Position numbers and translations under genes: made by a program. This document shows positions 8,770 through 20,096 of a stretch of 32,777 nt of DNA, one piece after another. Location of the stretch: the NCBI GenBank assembly GCA_002784625.1, contig PFLP01000050.1, positions 1-32,777 on the forward strand, given 5' to 3'. Origin of the DNA: Candidatus Pacebacteria bacterium CG_4_10_14_0_8_um_filter_42_14. Lineage in GTDB: Bacteria; Patescibacteriota; Microgenomatia; UBA1400; PJMF01. Under the pieces are notes generated by a model. It was given only the letters and a program-made list of their open reading frames with translations. It had not been told where the DNA came from and did no database searches. The stretch's first letter is position 1. Every line of letters starts with the position of its first letter.

Positions 8770-9618
8770 ATGCTTGCCCCACATGCGACTCACCATCTCC
8801 AAAACATTGCTGCTTCGATACGAAAAGATACAATTCTTATGCTTCAAAAAGCAGGGAGCGGTCATACTGCTGGAGCCCTTGGTATGACTGATGTCTTTTC
8901 CGCTCTTTACTTCGTTTTGCTTAATCACCGTCCAGACGAGCCTAATTGGCCTGGTCGAGATTATGTATTTTTGTCAAGTGGACACATCAACCCTGTCTTA
9001 TATGCAACATTGTCCGAGGCAGGTTACTTTGATAAACAGGAGTTGAGTACTTTAAGACAAATTAACTCACGACTTCAGGGTCATCCGCATCTTGGATCAT
9101 TGCCCGGAATTGAGAGTACCAGTGGCCCACTTGGACAAGGTCTTTCTCAAGCAGCGGGTCTAGCCCTAGGCTTAAAAATGGATGGAGAACCTAATCGGGT
9201 TTATTGTCTGATGAGCGACGCCGAGCAGCAAGAAGGTCAAGTGTGGGAAGCTTATATGCTTATCGCCAAGTATCGACTTAATAACTTGACCATTTTCATT
9301 GACAGAAATAATATTCAGATTGGTGGCAAGACAGAAGATGTGATGCCGCTCGAGTCTCTATCAGCCAAGCTTAAGAATTTTGGTCTGCGAGTGAGTGAGA
9401 TTGATGGCCACAATTTTGAAGAAATCATTGATGCAGCCAAGGAAGCCCAATCATTTAAAGAAGGAGCGACTGTAATTATTTGTAATACTACTTCCGGCAA
9501 AGGCGTTTCCTTTATGGAAAATAAATTTGAGTGGCATGGGAAAGTTCCCGATGAGAGTCAAACTAGGAAGGCAATCGAAGAGATAGATATTAAGTTAAGG
9601 GAAATACAAAGTGAGTGA
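8770..9618 (+). CDS. transketolase, N-terminal (TPP-binding) subunit
   Basis: 'QKAGSGHTAGALGMTDVFSALYF', 'GHINPVLYATLSEAGYF', 'STSGPLGQGLSQAAGLALG', 'LMSDAEQQEGQVWEA'. Confidence 0.93.
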   Translation: MLAPHATHHLQNIAASIRKDTILMLQKAGSGHTAGALGMTDVFSALYFVLLNHRPDEPNWPGRDYVFLSSGHINPVLYATLSEAGYFDKQELSTLRQINSRLQGHPHLGSLPGIESTSGPLGQGLSQAAGLALGLKMDGEPNRVYCLMSDAEQQEGQVWEAYMLIAKYRLNNLTIFIDRNNIQIGGKTEDVMPLESLSAKLKNFGLRVSEIDGHNFEEIIDAAKEAQSFKEGATVIICNTTSGKGVSFMENKFEWHGKVPDESQTRKAIEEIDIKLREIQSE

Positions 9619-10558
9619 TCAAAAACAATCAACACGAGATGGCTTTGGAGTTGGTCTACTTGAACTGGCAGCATCAAACCCCAAGGTTGTCGGTCTTTGC
9701 GCCGATCTGACAGAGTCGACTAGAATGCAAGGTTTCGCCGACAAATATCCCGAGAGGTTTATTCAAGTCGGGGTGGCAGAGCAAAACATGGTTGGAGTTG
9801 CCGCAGGTCTAGCTCTCGCAGGGAAAATTCCCTTTGCAGCCAGCTATGCCGCTTTTCAGCCTGCGAATTCTTGGGGAGTAATCAGGACAAGCGTCACCTA
9901 CTCAAATCTCAACGTTAAGTTAGTAAGTTCTCATGCTGGATTGGCAACTGGTCCTGATGGAGCCACTCATCAGTCACTTGAAGATGTGTCATTAATGAGA
10001 GTCTTACCGAAAATGACTGTTATTGTCCCAGCTGATTTCGAAGAGGCCCGGAAGGCCGTCCACGCCGCTGCCGCACATAAAGGTCCTGTTTACCTTCAAG
10101 TTAGTCGGTCTATAACTGATCCGATCACTAAAGTTGATTCACCTTTTCAGATTGGAAAGTCGAGTAGGTTGCTAGAAGGAGATGATATTACTTTTATATC
10201 TTCCGGCCCAATCATTGCAAATGTTTTAGCTGCGGCAAGCAAGTTAGTTGAGATTGGCATTCGAGCCCGAGTTATCAACATGGCCACTATAAAACCTCTT
10301 GATGTGGCGGTTATCAGAGAAGCACTTTTTCAAACAAAAATGATCATTACAGTTGAAGATCAACAAAGAATAGGAGGACTTGGCTCCGCTGTGTGTGAGG
10401 TGGCAGCATGCATAGCTACAGAGAAAACAGTTCATCGTGTCGGCGTTGATGATACATTTGGGGAATCTGGTTCGCCAGACGATTTATTCAAAAAGTATCA
10501 CCTAGATGCTGAGTCAATTTTTACAAAGACTCATGAACTACTGGCGAAGGTGAGCTAA
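9611..10558 (+). CDS. transketolase, C-terminal subunit
   Basis: GTG start overlapping the N-subunit stop by 8 nt; 'RFIQVGVAEQNMVGVAAGLALAGKIPFAASYAAF', 'ATHQSLEDVSLMRVLPKMTVIVPAD', 'VTVEDQQRIGGLGSAV'-like segment. Confidence 0.93.
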   Translation: MSDQKQSTRDGFGVGLLELAASNPKVVGLCADLTESTRMQGFADKYPERFIQVGVAEQNMVGVAAGLALAGKIPFAASYAAFQPANSWGVIRTSVTYSNLNVKLVSSHAGLATGPDGATHQSLEDVSLMRVLPKMTVIVPADFEEARKAVHAAAAHKGPVYLQVSRSITDPITKVDSPFQIGKSSRLLEGDDITFISSGPIIANVLAAASKLVEIGIRARVINMATIKPLDVAVIREALFQTKMIITVEDQQRIGGLGSAVCEVAACIATEKTVHRVGVDDTFGESGSPDDLFKKYHLDAESIFTKTHELLAKVS

Positions 10559-10564
10559 TTTGCC

Positions 10565-10570
10565 TATACT
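10565..10570 (+). promoter_or_regulatory. putative -10 box (TATACT) 9 nt before the LDH ATG
   Basis: gccTATACTtattttattATG. Confidence 0.5.
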
Positions 10571-10579
10571 TATTTTATT

Positions 10580-11500
10580 ATGATCTATGACTCCAACAAA
10601 GTTTCAATTATCGGTTGCGGCAAGGTCGGCATGTCTGCTGCTTACTCTTTGCTTCATCAGGGAATGGTAAACGAGCTGGTTTTATATGGTAGAGACAAGA
10701 GTCAAATTATTGGCGAAGAACTTGACCTTGAACACGCAATAAGTTTCTTGCCTTCGGCGAGTATTAAGGCCACTGACAACTATGCTGACTTGGAAAATAG
10801 CGATGTTGTTGTTATTACCGCTGGAGCAGCGCAAAAGCCAGGTGAAACTCGCCTAGATTTAACCCAAAAAAATCTTACTATTATTGAAAGCATTATTCCA
10901 AATGTCGTAAAGTACGCCCCGAATTCAATTATTCTCATTGTTTCTAATCCAGTTGATATCTTGACTTATCGTGCCTATCAAATTGCCGGTTGGCCAAAAG
11001 GTCGCATCTTTGGCTCTGGAACAACACTAGATACAGCCAGATTCCGTTTTCATCTTTCAGAGTTTCTTAGAGTCAGTCCAAGAAGCATTCACGCCTACAT
11101 TCTTGGTGAACACGGCGACTCATCATTTCCAGTTATTTCTAGTGCCATGGTTGGTGGCCAACCAATGACGACTTTAGATTATTTTTCTGAAGAAAAAGCC
11201 TTGAAAGCTTATGAAAAAGCTAAAGAGGCCGCCTACAAAATAATTGCTTCTAAGGGCTCTACCTTTTATGGAATTGGTGTGGTCATTTCTCACATTGTTG
11301 GCAAAATTCTCAGAGATGCTAAGTCAGTCTTGCCCGTTTCGATTCCATTACATCAATACTATGGTCATTCAGATATGGCAGTGAGTGTGCCTTGTGTGAT
11401 TGGAAGAAGTGGGGTAGAGAAGGTTCTTGAAGCCAAACTAGACTGGAATGAGAAACAACAGCTAAAGAAATCTATTGAAACCTTAAAATCTTATGTTTAA
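10580..11500 (+). CDS. ldh: L-lactate dehydrogenase (LDH/MDH superfamily)
   Basis: 'VSIIGCGKVGMSAAYSLL', 'AGAAQKPGETRLDL' (Gln at the substrate-specificity position, LDH-type), 'ILGEHGDSSFPV' catalytic His. Confidence 0.88.
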   Translation: MIYDSNKVSIIGCGKVGMSAAYSLLHQGMVNELVLYGRDKSQIIGEELDLEHAISFLPSASIKATDNYADLENSDVVVITAGAAQKPGETRLDLTQKNLTIIESIIPNVVKYAPNSIILIVSNPVDILTYRAYQIAGWPKGRIFGSGTTLDTARFRFHLSEFLRVSPRSIHAYILGEHGDSSFPVISSAMVGGQPMTTLDYFSEEKALKAYEKAKEAAYKIIASKGSTFYGIGVVISHIVGKILRDAKSVLPVSIPLHQYYGHSDMAVSVPCVIGRSGVEKVLEAKLDWNEKQQLKKSIETLKSYV

Positions 11501-12342
11501 ACCTGGCAATTCGGACAATAAAATGTTCCTCGTCCACCAATTTTTGTTTTCTTAATAATTCCAGCGCAATTAAAACAAGCCAAATTCTCTCTTTGATAGA
11601 CCAAGACTTTGGTTTGATAATTTCCAGAGAAACCATCAATATTTCTGAAGTTGCCAATCGTCGCCCCACCATGCTTAATTCCTAGATTAATTACTTCAAT
11701 CATGGCATCCAGAAGTTCTTTTGTCTCGTTTTGAGTGAGTGAATTGGCAGGTTTGTTTGGATGAATTTTAGCCAGATTTAGAGCGTCATTAGCATAAATA
11801 TTGCCAACTCCCGCGATGATACTGGAATCCATAATGACCACCTTGATCGGGCGAGAAGTCTTTGAGAATCTAGAGAAAATATATTCTAAAGTCACTGCTG
11901 GATCGATTATGTCTGGCCCGTATCTAGAAAATTCAACCGATGCTCCTTCTTCAGAAAGATGCTTAATCCACCCAAAAACTCGCATATCATTAAAGAACAA
12001 AGTGCTGTGATTACTTAGTCTGAAAATTACTCTTGTGTGCTTGCTTGGCAATGAGTCTACCCAATCGGCTGTGGGATGGCCGCCTCCGAGTCTTTGCAAC
12101 TGGTCCTGATAAATCAGCTGACCCGTCATTTTCAAATGAATAAGTAAGTGACTAGAATCGCTGAGTTTAATGTCGAGAAGTTTGGCTTTTCTAGAAACCT
12201 CGACTATCTTCTTGCCAATTATGGAGGTTGACAACCCTTGAAGACTCTTTTCTCTTAGAACCTCAATATTTTGAATTGTCTTTCCGATTAAAACCGGAGC
12301 CAGTCTTTTACAAATTGTTTCAACTTCGGGTAATTCTGGCAT
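11497..12342 (-). CDS. mutM: formamidopyrimidine-DNA glycosylase
   Basis: Start at MPELPEVETICKRLAP (12342); 'GVGNIYANDALNLAKIHP'; C-terminal zinc finger 'CFNCAGIIKKTKIGGRGTFYCPNCQ'. Confidence 0.95.
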   Translation of the reverse strand: MPELPEVETICKRLAPVLIGKTIQNIEVLREKSLQGLSTSIIGKKIVEVSRKAKLLDIKLSDSSHLLIHLKMTGQLIYQDQLQRLGGGHPTADWVDSLPSKHTRVIFRLSNHSTLFFNDMRVFGWIKHLSEEGASVEFSRYGPDIIDPAVTLEYIFSRFSKTSRPIKVVIMDSSIIAGVGNIYANDALNLAKIHPNKPANSLTQNETKELLDAMIEVINLGIKHGGATIGNFRNIDGFSGNYQTKVLVYQRENLACFNCAGIIKKTKIGGRGTFYCPNCQV

Positions 12343-12353
12343 CTTTCGGTCAG

Positions 12354-12359
12354 AGTATA
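12354..12359 (-). promoter_or_regulatory. putative -10 box (TATACT) 11 nt before the Fpg ATG
   Basis: Reverse complement GGGTATACTctgaccgaaagATG. Confidence 0.4.
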
Positions 12360-12380
12360 CCCGTATTGAGAGTTTCTTGC

Positions 12381-12386
12381 TATAAT
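12381..12386 (+). promoter_or_regulatory. putative extended -10 promoter (TGCTATAAT) for tRNA-Lys
   Basis: ttTGCTATAAT ends 15 nt before the tRNA 5' end. Confidence 0.6.
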
Positions 12387-12401
12387 TCACTCCACTTCTG
12401 T

Positions 12402-12475
12402 GGGTCCGTAGCTCAGTTGGTTAGAGCAGGAGCCTTTTAAGCTCTGTGTCCTGGGTTCGAGTCCCAGCGGACTCA
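12402..12475 (+). tRNA. tRNA-Lys (anticodon TTT)
   Basis: Cloverleaf folded by hand: acceptor GGGTCCG/CGGACTC with discriminator A; D stem GCTC/GAGC; anticodon stem GGAGC/GCTCT with loop CTTTTAA (TTT); T stem CTGGG/CCCAG with TTCGAGT loop. CCA not encoded. Confidence 0.97.
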
Positions 12476-12495
12476 CAACATTCCTGTCGAGGTGG

Positions 12496-12501
12496 TATAC
12501 T
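12496..12501 (+). promoter_or_regulatory. putative extended -10 box (TGGTATACT) 8 nt before the ATG of the PilM-like gene
   Basis: gTGGTATACTatttctagATG. Confidence 0.55.
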
Positions 12502-12509
12502 ATTTCTAG

Positions 12510-14189
12510 ATGCTCAACACCGAGAAGCTACTTTACGTTTTACCTGACGTCTCTTATATTGCGGAATTGTTACCGACTAAAAAATCAAACACCTTCTCAG
12601 TTCAATCTTTTCACCAAATCAACGGCACGTTCATGGATGACAATGTGTTCATTCCCGAGCATATTGTTAAGCTTTGTGACAAACTCGATCCTGGAGAGTC
12701 ATACCACCTAATTCTTCCAGATTTTCTTTTTACAAATACAATTGTTTCAGTTAATGAGACCTCAGACGCAAAAATCAAGCAGTATTTAAAAACTGAGTTA
12801 CTTCCTTCCTTAGATCTCTCCATCGAGACTCATGAAATAGAAACTTTCATTTTGACAGAACTTAAAGGTGTTTCTAAGGTTCAGATCTCTGCAATCGAAA
12901 AATCGCTGTTGGCTCCAATTAGGGCAGGCTCAGATGCTGTTTCAGCAAAAATTTCTGCAGTTTCTCCCCTAAGCTGGGCGATCAAGTCAGTTATCTCACT
13001 TGAACCATCGATCAGTGTTCTCCAGATTGGCGACACTCTGCACAGCGCTCTCCATTACATTGGTGTTGATCAAACAATGCAAAGTACAGTTTCTGATGTT
13101 GAAACTATTGCCGAGACCATCAAAACCCTAAAAGGCGCCCAGCCAAGTATCCAAACTGTTTATCTTCTCACAAATGAATTAGTCCAGACGAAACTCAAAG
13201 AACTACTCAGTGACACTTTGCCACTTCAACAATTGAGCTCTTTCTCTGACGATCACGATAAGCTACCATCATATGTAAGAAGCATTATTGAGTCGAGCAT
13301 GCGTACGCTCTCGATCGAACAGTTTCCTGTTCCACGATTCAAGCTCGGAGTTGCTTCCCCTGAAGAAAGAGAACAGTACCAACAATACAAGGAAAAAAAT
13401 ACTAAAAAGGAACCTATGCCAGCTGCCGATCTGCCCAAACCAACAGCTCCTGCTTCTACTGAAAAAGAAGTAGCCAAAGAAATAGTCGTCGATGACGAAC
13501 CTAAAACAGAAGAACCTGATAAAACAATTGAGACAGAAACGAAGGTGTCTGATACCATGGACGACGTTAATATTTTGCAGTTCACGCACGGTGTTGAAAA
13601 AGCTAGCGTGGAAATAGTAAATACTACAAAAATCAGTGAGAAAGATATGCCGGAAAAAACAGAATCCCCAGTTATTAAAAATAAAACAGGCGTTGGTCCA
13701 ATGGTAAAAATGATATTTATCACCGTCACAGCATTCGCAGTGACCGTCGCCGTTGGAATTGGGATTGGTTTAGCATTTCTGAAAATCTCTGACAAGAACT
13801 CAACTGACGTAAGTCCTGTTGTGGAAGTCGAGCAACCAGGCATGGCTGAATCATCACCTACTCCAGAACCTTCTCCTGAGCCAACTGTAGAACTGGCTGT
13901 CGCTGACTTGAAGATTTTGGTCGTTAATGCGACAACAAAGGCAGGCTATGCTGGTCAAATTGGTGCAAAACTTGAGAGTGCTGATTTTGCTAAGGCAGCA
14001 ACTGGTAATGCTAAGGGTGAGTATGCTGATGCTGGTACTTACCTACTGGTTTCGGAAGAATATGCCGATAATGCAGAACTTCTTGCTGCCGTTAACAAAG
14101 CAACTGAACTCGAAGTGACTTATTTGAGTGGAAAAGATACGGAAGATCCAACCGGAAAATACGACATGGTTTTGGTATTAGCGAAGTAA
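12510..14189 (+). CDS. PilM/SHS2-like N-terminal domain, acidic linker, one TM helix and a C-terminal LytR_C-like domain
   Basis: N-term 'LILPDFLFTNTIVSV...DAKIKQYLKTELLPSLDLSIETHEIE...KVQISAIEKSLLAPI...ISAVSPLSWAIKSV' resembles PilM-type actin-like proteins. TM 'MIFITVTAFAVTVAVGIGIGLAFL'. C-term 'LKILVVNATTKAGYAGQIGAKLESADF' resembles LytR_C. Domain calls are by eye. Confidence 0.55.
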   Translation: MLNTEKLLYVLPDVSYIAELLPTKKSNTFSVQSFHQINGTFMDDNVFIPEHIVKLCDKLDPGESYHLILPDFLFTNTIVSVNETSDAKIKQYLKTELLPSLDLSIETHEIETFILTELKGVSKVQISAIEKSLLAPIRAGSDAVSAKISAVSPLSWAIKSVISLEPSISVLQIGDTLHSALHYIGVDQTMQSTVSDVETIAETIKTLKGAQPSIQTVYLLTNELVQTKLKELLSDTLPLQQLSSFSDDHDKLPSYVRSIIESSMRTLSIEQFPVPRFKLGVASPEEREQYQQYKEKNTKKEPMPAADLPKPTAPASTEKEVAKEIVVDDEPKTEEPDKTIETETKVSDTMDDVNILQFTHGVEKASVEIVNTTKISEKDMPEKTESPVIKNKTGVGPMVKMIFITVTAFAVTVAVGIGIGLAFLKISDKNSTDVSPVVEVEQPGMAESSPTPEPSPEPTVELAVADLKILVVNATTKAGYAGQIGAKLESADFAKAATGNAKGEYADAGTYLLVSEEYADNAELLAAVNKATELEVTYLSGKDTEDPTGKYDMVLVLAK

Positions 14190-14203
14190 TAACTTGTCGC
14201 CCC

Positions 14204-14231
14204 TTGTCGAGCGGGATAAGATCGGTATAAT
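14204..14231 (+). promoter_or_regulatory. putative sigma70-type promoter for the ATP synthase operon
   Basis: TTGTCG-16 nt-TATAAT, 33 nt upstream of the atpB ATG. Confidence 0.6.
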
Positions 14232-14264
14232 CTGCCCGTGTAGAAACTGATAGTAAGATTATTA

Positions 14265-15119
14265 ATGTCAACAGACTCAATTCACATTTCTCTCTCAGCT
14301 GAACCAATTTTTAATATTGGTTCGTTCCCAATCACTAACTCGATGTTTACCAGCATGATTGTCAGCTTGATTCTGATTGGTTTTGCACTAATTGTTAGAT
14401 CAAAACTTGCAAACACTTCTCGTCCATCTGGCTTACAAAATATTGCAGAATGGATTGTTGAATCTTTTTATGCTTTTGTTTACTCAGTAACGCTTGATAC
14501 AAAAAAAACTGTTCAGTTCTTGCCAATTATCGCAACATTCTTTCTGTTTATTCTTCTAAATAATTGGCTTGGTCTTCTTCCCGGAGTCGGTAGTATTACG
14601 ACCACTCCATTAGAATCTGGATATTCTCCAGAGACAATCGTCGCTGAGCAGCACGAAGAGGACGTTACTCTTTATGAATCTGAAGAACCTATGCTTGTTG
14701 AAGAGCCAGCCCATAAAGCTAGAGCCCCATTATTCCGCCCTGGCACAGCTGATCTAAATACGACTTTTGCTCTCGCCCTTATCTCGATTTTTCTCACTCA
14801 ATACTATGGTTTAAAAACTCAGAAGTTCTCTTACCTGAAAAAGTTTTTGAACTTTGAAAGTCCAATTATGTTTTTTGTTGGCATTCTCGAGATAATTTCC
14901 GAGTTTGCAAAAATCATTTCCTTCGCATTTCGTCTTTTTGGTAATATTTTTGCCGGAGAAGTGCTCTTAGTTGTTATCGCTGCTTTAATTCCAATCGGCA
15001 TTCCATTACCATTCTATGGTCTGGAAATATTTGTGGGTTTTATTCAGGCTTTGGTGTTTGCAATGTTAACACTAGTATTTATTAATATGGCTACAATAGG
15101 TCATGATAGTCATGAATAA
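14265..15119 (+). CDS. atpB: F-type ATP synthase subunit a
   Basis: 'LLNNWLGLLPGVGSI', 'TADLNTTFALAL', 'ISFAFRLFGNIFAGEVLL' (conserved Arg), C-terminal 'IQALVFAMLTLVFI'. Confidence 0.95.
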   Translation: MSTDSIHISLSAEPIFNIGSFPITNSMFTSMIVSLILIGFALIVRSKLANTSRPSGLQNIAEWIVESFYAFVYSVTLDTKKTVQFLPIIATFFLFILLNNWLGLLPGVGSITTTPLESGYSPETIVAEQHEEDVTLYESEEPMLVEEPAHKARAPLFRPGTADLNTTFALALISIFLTQYYGLKTQKFSYLKKFLNFESPIMFFVGILEIISEFAKIISFAFRLFGNIFAGEVLLVVIAALIPIGIPLPFYGLEIFVGFIQALVFAMLTLVFINMATIGHDSHE

Positions 15120-15122
15120 TAA

Positions 15123-15347
<225 letters not shown>

Positions 15348-15356
15348 AAAGCATTC

Positions 15357-15842
15357 ATGGAGATTCAACTTTCTCAAATAGTATTTCAAATAATCAATTT
15401 TTCGATTGTCTTCGGTGCTTTGTCGTACCTGCTATATAAGCCAATTCTGAAAATTTTTTCTGAAAGGTCAAAAAGAATTGAAGAAGGGCAAAAAGCAGCT
15501 GAGGCGGCCATACTTGAAAGAGAAAAAATTGGCCAACTCAAGCAAAAGAGTCAAAACGCAATTGAAAAAGAGAGAGCCAAAATTTTAGCTGAAGCAACAA
15601 AACTAGCTACGGCTCAAAAAAAGGAAATCATTGCAGAAGCTAGAGTTGGCGCTGAGGAAGAGGTTGCACAGATCAAACAGCAGTGGAAAGATGAGCAGGC
15701 TCGTCAAGTTGCAGATATGCAACAAAGTATTGTTGATCTGGTGATTGAGACAACGGCTAAAGTTTCGGGAGAAATGCTCTCGGATAAGAAGCATCACAAA
15801 TTAATTGCTGATGAAATACAATCACTTTCGAAAGCACTCTAA
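15357..15842 (+). CDS. atpF: F-type ATP synthase subunit b
   Basis: N-terminal TM then long charged coiled-coil; operon position. Confidence 0.93.
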   Translation: MEIQLSQIVFQIINFSIVFGALSYLLYKPILKIFSERSKRIEEGQKAAEAAILEREKIGQLKQKSQNAIEKERAKILAEATKLATAQKKEIIAEARVGAEEEVAQIKQQWKDEQARQVADMQQSIVDLVIETTAKVSGEMLSDKKHHKLIADEIQSLSKAL

Positions 15843-15845
15843 AGT

Positions 15846-16289
15846 ATGGACTCTAAGCGTCAAATCACAATTGTTACCGCATCTGAGCTTGCCAAAGAGC
15901 AACGTCAAGATGTCCAAGCCCTTCTAAAAAAAAAGCTTGGTCTAGCGGAGATAATTTATGTAATCGATCCTCGTATAGTTGGTGGTGTCCAGCTAAACGT
16001 TGATGGTCAGGAACTTGACGCTAGTATTTTAGGAGAGCTTCAAAAACTTGACCCACAACTTCCTAAGGTTGTGATTACCTCCGCAGTAGCCCTCTCATCA
16101 GACGAGAGAAAATTACTGCATAACTTAATTTCAGACAAGATCGGGCCAGCCCAATATCAAGAAAATGTTGATAGAAGCTGCATTGGTGGTCTCAAAATTA
16201 TAGTTGGTGATAAAGAATACGATGGTACTATCCAGGGAAAGCTGGCAAATTTGCGCCGCACCCTTTTGAAGAAAACTGCAGGAGCATAG
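15846..16289 (+). CDS. atpH: F-type ATP synthase delta subunit, atypical: two tandem C-terminal-type domains
   Basis: Operon position; 'ENVDRSCIGGLKIIVGDKEYDGTIQGKLANLRRTL' matches the delta C-terminal signature, and the first half repeats it ('YVIDPRIVGGVQLNVDGQELDASILGELQKL'). Confidence 0.88.
   Translation: MDSKRQITIVTASELAKEQRQDVQALLKKKLGLAEIIYVIDPRIVGGVQLNVDGQELDASILGELQKLDPQLPKVVITSAVALSSDERKLLHNLISDKIGPAQYQENVDRSCIGGLKIIVGDKEYDGTIQGKLANLRRTLLKKTAGA
15864..16049 (+). repeat. protein-level tandem repeat, copy A of the delta C-terminal-like domain (aa 7-68)
   Basis: Hand alignment, ungapped over 62 aa with copy B, 18 identical positions. Confidence 0.8.
16068..16253 (+). repeat. protein-level tandem repeat, copy B of the delta C-terminal-like domain (aa 75-136)
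   Basis: Ungapped with copy A at an offset of 68 aa; shared xD...GG...V..xE.D..I.G.L..L core. Confidence 0.85.
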
Positions 16290-16298
16290 GACACACTC

Positions 16299-17823
16299 AT
16301 GAAAAACAAAAGCGATCAATTACAAACAGTTCTAAGTAAACTAATTGCCGAAGCGAATATTACCCCAACACCTGAATCGGTTGGCACGGTAATGTCCTTT
16401 GGTGATGGTGTTATTCGAGTTAAGGGCTTGGCAGAAGTTCAGGCTGGAGAGCTTGTTGATATTGGCAATGACGAGTTTGGACTTGCATTAAATCTCGAGA
16501 AAGACCAAGTCAACATTGTCGCTTTAAGTGAGGCAAAAAGTTTAACTACTGGTGATACTGTTAAAAGAACGGGGAAAATTCTTTCGATTGGAGTTTCAGA
16601 TAAAATTATTGGTCGAGTAATCGACGCACTCGGCAGACCAATTGATGGTTTACCTGCCTTAAAATCACCAAAAGATATGTTATTAGAACGAATCGCCCCA
16701 GGTGTTATGAGCAGACAATCCGTTACGGTACCTCTTCAGACTGGTATTAAAGCCATAGACGCCATGATCCCGATCGGTCGTGGTCAAAGAGAACTTATCA
16801 TTGGCGACAGAGCTACCGGAAAAACTGCAATTGCTCTCGGCACAATTCTTAACCAGAATGATCAAGATGTAATTTGTGTTTATGTCAGCATCGGTCAAAA
16901 GAGATCATCATTAGCCCAAATTTCCCAGACTTTACGTGAAGCAGGATCTCTTGACTATACAGTCATTGTCGCGGCTACTGCATCTGACACTGCTGCAGAA
17001 CAATTTCTTGCTCCATACGCAGGCCAAGCAGTCGCGGAATACTTCTTAGAAAAAGGTAAAGACGTATTAATTATTTTTGATGATCTTTCAAAACACGCCC
17101 AAGCTTATCGTGAAATTTCACTATTACTTCGTCGACCATCGGGCAGAGAAGCTTATCCTGGAGATGTCTTTTATCTTCACTCGCGCTTGCTTGAAAGAGC
17201 TTGCCGTCTTAATAAAGAACATGGTGGTGGTTCTATCACCGCCCTTCCAATTATTGAAACTCAGGCCAATGACGTAAGTGCCTATATTCCTACCAACGTT
17301 ATTTCTATTACTGATGGCCAAATTTATCTCGAATCTGACCTTTTTAATGCTGGTACAAAACCAGCTATCAACGTTGGTTTGTCTGTCTCAAGAGTCGGAT
17401 CTGCAGCCCAAATTAAGCTTATGAAACAAGTAGCCGGAACTATGAAATTAGACCTGGCTCAATTCAGAGAGCTACAAGCATTTGCTCAGTTTAGCTCCGA
17501 TCTAGATGATCGAACACGAAAACAACTGGAAAGAGGAGCTCGTGTAAACGCAGTTCTCAAACAAGGTTGGAACAACCCACTAAAAGTTGAGGAACAGTCT
17601 ATAGTTATTTATGCTGCTACACACGGCTTTTTAGATAATATTCAGGCTGACAAAATTACAAAATGGGAAGCTGAGTTCATTCTCAATATCAGAAGCTCAC
17701 AAAAAAAACTTCTTACTGAAATGAAGAAGGATGCCAAGCTAACTGACAGCACAGAAAAAGAATTAGAAAAAGTAATTACAGCATTTAACAAAATGCATCC
17801 TGAACTGGCAAAAGAAGATACGG

Positions 17824-17837
<14 letters not shown>
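16299..17837 (+). CDS. atpA: F-type ATP synthase subunit alpha
   Basis: Walker A '[12 protein letters not shown]', '[35 protein letters not shown]', '[31 protein letters not shown]'. Confidence 0.98.
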
Positions 17838-20093
<2,256 letters not shown>

Positions 20094-20096
20094 ATA

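Noticed and set aside
8663-8928. 82-aa minus-strand ORF 8680..8928 and the N-terminal extension of the glycosyltransferase
   Set aside because: Overlaps the transketolase start and divergent promoter region; no motif.
8770-10558. Transketolase split into two ORFs as a possible frameshift
   Set aside because: Separate N- and C-terminal transketolase genes are a common natural arrangement, and the GTG start/8-nt overlap looks like normal coupling.
13253-13843. 196-aa minus-strand ORF inside the PilM-like gene
   Set aside because: Fully antisense to a well supported CDS, Ser/Thr/Val-rich low-complexity translation, no recognisable motif.
14193-14220. Direct repeat CTTGTCG (twice, 9 nt apart) with a weak hairpin before atpB
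   Set aside because: The second copy is part of the putative -35 box and the hairpin is short with a G-U pair; also found singly near 32702, so not distinctive.
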